DNA from: Cyanobium sp. NIES-981
GTDB lineage: Bacteria > Cyanobacteriota > Cyanobacteriia > PCC-6307 > Cyanobiaceae
DNA length: 16,353 nucleotides
Reading direction: 5' to 3'
NCBI GenBank assembly: GCA_945907085.1
Contig: CAMDSS010000014.1
Span: 1 to 16,353, forward strand
The position numbers were made by a program, and so were the translations under genes. Positions 14,088-16,353 of the stretch are shown one piece after another. The stretch's first letter is position 1; each line of letters opens with the position of its first letter. The notes beneath the pieces are model-generated. The model searched no databases and was not told the origin of the DNA. It saw only the letters and a program-made list of their open reading frames with translations.

Positions 14088-14333
14088 TTGGAGCACGCAC
14101 CCTGCGGCTATCACAATTCCAGCGATCGCATGGTGATCGTGCGATGCCTTGGCGCCGGCAATTTTTTTCTGGAGCGGGTGGTTTTCCCGTTTGAGCTGTT
14201 GAGCTTCGAATGCCCCATGGATTCAGAAGTCGAAATATGGAGCCACAGCCTCGGTGGCCCCGAGATGGTCGAATCCTTTCCCTCCAGGGAACTGGCCATC
14301 CACGAGGGGGAATCCTGCGCCGCTGCTGGCTAG
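14088..14333 (+). CDS. DUF1830 small protein, TTG start
   Basis: An 81-aa protein matching the cyanobacterial DUF1830 family: CGYHNSSDRMVIVR near the start, then NFFLERVVFPFELLSFECP and SEVEIWSHSLGG, the conserved core in which FERVVFPgq.L.FeaP...LEI is typical. No signal peptide or membrane helix is visible. The start is taken as TTG 14088 because it keeps the conserved Cys-x-Tyr-x-Asn block; the first ATG (14130) would remove it, and an in-frame TGA at 14058-14060 limits extension. No good Shine-Dalgarno is seen. The gene follows the terminator at 13997-14027 and precedes ftsH by 56 bases. The family's function is unknown to me. Confidence 0.75.
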   Translation: MEHAPCGYHNSSDRMVIVRCLGAGNFFLERVVFPFELLSFECPMDSEVEIWSHSLGGPEMVESFPSRELAIHEGESCAAAG

Positions 14334-14341
14334 CAGGCTGA

Positions 14342-14354
14342 GCGGCCGTGCCGC
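14342..14354. repeat. Small GC-rich hairpin upstream of ftsH
   Basis: GCGGC (14342-14346) and GCCGC (14350-14354) form a five-pair stem with a CGT loop, directly after the DUF1830 stop. The first run of T residues lies more than 20 bases further on, so this is not a convincing intrinsic terminator; it may weakly separate DUF1830 and ftsH transcripts. Confidence 0.2.
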
Positions 14355-14360
14355 GGCGCC

Positions 14361-14378
14361 GTTACAGTTGTTAAGACT
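14361..14378 (+). promoter_or_regulatory. Candidate HLR1-like (RpaB) site / ftsH promoter region
   Basis: GTTACAGT at 14361-14368, then two bases, then TTAAGACT at 14371-14378. The known HLR1 element bound by the response regulator RpaB is two copies of (G/T)TTACA(T/A)(T/A) spaced by two bases. The first half matches at seven of eight positions; the second is poor (five of eight). TACAGT at 14363-14368 could also act as a -10 box. The ftsH ATG is 12 bases beyond the element and has no obvious Shine-Dalgarno. Confidence 0.3.
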
Positions 14379-14389
14379 TTTTCTCAGTT

Positions 14390-16333
14390 ATGAACCAGCG
14401 CTGGCGCCTGATTGCCCTCTGGCTACTGCCCCTTGCAGTGGTCGCATTTTTGGGATGGCAACTGCTCAGCTCTGGTGGAGCCTCCCGATTGAGTCCTGGT
14501 GGCGCCCGAAACGCCCCCACCGAGGCTCCCCGCAATGCGGCGGTCGCCCGCATGAGCTACGGCCGCTTCCTGGATTACGTGGATGCCGGCAGGGTGACCT
14601 CGGTCGACATTTTCGATGGTGGACGCAGTGCCGTGATCGAGGCGGTGGATCCCGATCTCGACAACCGCGTTCAGCGCTTGCGGGTGGATCTCCCCGGCGT
14701 TGCCCCCGAGCTGGTCAACAAGCTCAAGGACCAGGGCATCAGCTTTGACATTCACCCCCCCAAGGCAGCCCCTCCGGCCTTGGGCCTGCTTGGGAATCTG
14801 CTGTTCCCACTCCTGCTGATTGGCTCGCTCATTTTCTTGGCCCGCCGATCCAATGGCATGCCGGGGGGTCCTGGCCAGGCGATGCAGTTCGGCAAGACGA
14901 AGGCCCGCTTTGCAATGGAAGCTGAAACGGGCGTCAAATTCGATGACGTTGCCGGAGTGGAGGAGGCCAAGGAGGACCTCCAGGAAGTGGTCACCTTCCT
15001 GAAAACCCCTGAGCGCTTCACCTCCGTGGGCGCAAAAATTCCCAAAGGCGTGTTGCTGGTCGGCCCCCCTGGCACGGGTAAAACCCTGTTGGCAAAGGCC
15101 ATTGCAGGCGAAGCCGGCGTGCCCTTTTTCTCCCTCTCGGGTTCCGAGTTTGTGGAAATGTTCGTTGGCGTGGGCGCTTCCCGGGTCCGCGACCTGTTTA
15201 AGCGCGCCAAGGAAAACAGCCCCTGCATCATTTTCATCGACGAAATCGATGCGGTTGGCCGCCAGCGGGGCGCCGGTGTGGGAGGTGGTAACGACGAGCG
15301 GGAGCAAACCCTCAACCAGCTCCTCACGGAGATGGATGGCTTCGAGGGCAACAGCGGAATCATCATCATCGCTGCCACCAACCGGGCCGACGTGCTCGAT
15401 TCAGCCCTGTTGCGTCCAGGTCGATTCGACCGCCAGGTCCAGGTTGATGTGCCCGACATCAAGGGCCGGATCTCGGTGCTGAAGGTGCATGCCCGCAATA
15501 AAAAGCTGGCCCCCGATGTGAGCCTGGAGGCCGTGGCCCGCCGCACCCCTGGTTTCTCGGGTGCAGACCTTGCCAACCTGCTCAACGAAGCCGCCATCCT
15601 CACGGCCCGCCGCCGCAAGGAGGCCACAACCCTTTCCGAAATTGATGATGCCGTCGATCGGGTCATCGCCGGCATGGAGGGCAAACCCCTCACCGATGGC
15701 CGCAGCAAGCGCCTGATTGCTTATCACGAAGTTGGCCATGCCCTGGTGGGCACCCTGGTCAAGGCCCATGACCCGGTCCAAAAGGTCACCTTGATTCCCC
15801 GCGGTCAGGCCCAGGGCCTCACCTGGTTTTCCCCCGATGAAGAGCAGATGCTTGTGAGTCGGGCCCAATTGCGGGCCCGGATCATGGGGGCCCTTGGCGG
15901 TCGAGCCGCTGAGGCCGTGGTCTTTGGCTACGCCGAGGTGACCACTGGAGCCGGAGGCGACATCCAACAGGTGGCCTCCATTGCCCGCCAAATGGTCACC
16001 CGCTTCGGCATGAGTGATTTGGGCCAGGTCTCCTTCGAAGCCGGAAACCAGGAGGTCTTCCTGGGCCGCGACCTGATGACCCGCAATGATGGCTCCGACC
16101 GGCTCGCCAGCAAAATTGACGATGCCGTGCGCGCCATCGTCCAAAGTTGCTACAGCGAAACCGTGGCCTTGGTGGCCGAACATCGGGCCTGCATGGACCG
16201 GGTGGTTGAGCTCCTGATTGAGAAGGAGAGCCTGGATGGCGATCAATTCCGGGCCATCGTGGCCGAATTCGCCACCATCCCTGAGAAGGAGCGGTTCTCC
16301 CCCGTCCTCGACAAGGAGTCCACCCTCAGCTAG
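14390..16333 (+). CDS. ftsH: ATP-dependent zinc metalloprotease FtsH, FtsH2 type
   Basis: A 647-aa membrane AAA protease. Helices at about 7-26 and 131-151 flank a lumenal/periplasmic domain. The AAA module has Walker A GPPGTGKT (225-232), Walker B IIFIDEID (280-287) and a second region of homology, ATNRADVLDSALLRPGRFDRQ without its final residues, near 329-349. The protease site is HEVGH (446-450) with the third zinc ligand Asp524 in TGAGGDIQQ. The start (SYGRFLDYVDAGRVTSVDIF) and HEVGH rather than HEAGH match Synechocystis FtsH2 (slr0228) and plant VAR2, which degrade photodamaged D1 in photosystem II repair, usually in a complex with FtsH3. The protein is complete and ends 20 bases before the window edge. 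Confidence 0.96.
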   Translation: MNQRWRLIALWLLPLAVVAFLGWQLLSSGGASRLSPGGARNAPTEAPRNAAVARMSYGRFLDYVDAGRVTSVDIFDGGRSAVIEAVDPDLDNRVQRLRVDLPGVAPELVNKLKDQGISFDIHPPKAAPPALGLLGNLLFPLLLIGSLIFLARRSNGMPGGPGQAMQFGKTKARFAMEAETGVKFDDVAGVEEAKEDLQEVVTFLKTPERFTSVGAKIPKGVLLVGPPGTGKTLLAKAIAGEAGVPFFSLSGSEFVEMFVGVGASRVRDLFKRAKENSPCIIFIDEIDAVGRQRGAGVGGGNDEREQTLNQLLTEMDGFEGNSGIIIIAATNRADVLDSALLRPGRFDRQVQVDVPDIKGRISVLKVHARNKKLAPDVSLEAVARRTPGFSGADLANLLNEAAILTARRRKEATTLSEIDDAVDRVIAGMEGKPLTDGRSKRLIAYHEVGHALVGTLVKAHDPVQKVTLIPRGQAQGLTWFSPDEEQMLVSRAQLRARIMGALGGRAAEAVVFGYAEVTTGAGGDIQQVASIARQMVTRFGMSDLGQVSFEAGNQEVFLGRDLMTRNDGSDRLASKIDDAVRAIVQSCYSETVALVAEHRACMDRVVELLIEKESLDGDQFRAIVAEFATIPEKERFSPVLDKESTLS

Positions 16334-16353
16334 GGATCTCTCCAGGCGGCCCC

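Noticed and set aside
14122..14129. HIP1 octamer GCGATCGC
   Set aside because: I noticed only one copy in the window, inside the DUF1830 coding sequence; a single copy says nothing about HIP1 enrichment or function.
13991..14194. Plus-strand 67-codon frame between the permease and ftsH
   Set aside because: It starts inside the terminator hairpin and overlaps the DUF1830 gene in another frame; the product resembles nothing I know.
14423..15708. Long antisense open frames opposite ftsH
   Set aside because: FtsH is complete with every catalytic motif in the sense frame; the antisense products show no family resemblance and biased, arginine/serine-rich composition.

Overview
The window is a compact, G+C-rich stretch of chromosome from a cyanobacterium, most likely a picocyanobacterium of the Synechococcus/Cyanobium/Prochlorococcus group. 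The evidence is a photosystem I subunit (PsaK), an FtsH closest to the thylakoid FtsH2 type, and several small families largely confined to cyanobacteria and plastids (DUF2499/Ycf49-like, DUF3593, DUF1830, YggT/Ycf19). Gene spacing is very tight and non-ATG starts, especially TTG, are common. No mobile elements, CRISPR arrays, rRNA or tRNA genes are visible. The content is mainly core genome.

Layout. (1) Positions 1-2051, plus strand: the 3' end of a probable htpG, then rpmB, a signal-peptide-bearing peroxiredoxin Q and a Tat-exported purple-acid-phosphatase-like enzyme, spaced like an operon. (2) 2077-3361, minus strand: a CsaB-type polysaccharide pyruvyl transferase preceded by a 64-aa protein resembling small HicB-like antitoxins. 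(3) 3493-4462, plus strand: two uncharacterised membrane proteins (DUF2499, DUF3593) followed by psaK. (4) 4486-7709, minus strand: a ChlP/FixC-like FAD oxidoreductase interrupted by one in-frame TAG codon, downstream of dxs, the first enzyme of the MEP isoprenoid pathway. (5) 7783-10332, plus strand: ilvA, scpB and a YggT-family gene. (6) 10340-11196, minus strand: a MazG-like pyrophosphohydrolase and an exported conserved protein. (7) 11256-16333, plus strand: pyk, an ABC permease of the MacB/FtsX type without an adjacent ATPase, a strong terminator, a DUF1830 gene with a TTG start, and ftsH.

Functional themes are photosynthesis and its maintenance (PsaK, FtsH2, probably DUF2499/DUF3593), isoprenoid supply (dxs, with an isoprenoid-reductase-like flavoenzyme beside it), envelope or lumen processes (PrxQ, phosphatase, CsaB, exported hypothetical, MacB-like permease), and basic metabolism and chromosome upkeep (ilvA, pyk, scpB, rpmB, mazG).

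I see no undescribed multi-gene system. The points most worth checking are the amber codon and poor start of the flavoenzyme, the HicB-like orphan, the DUF2499-DUF3593-psaK cluster, the permease lacking its ATPase, and a possible RpaB (HLR1-like) site before ftsH.
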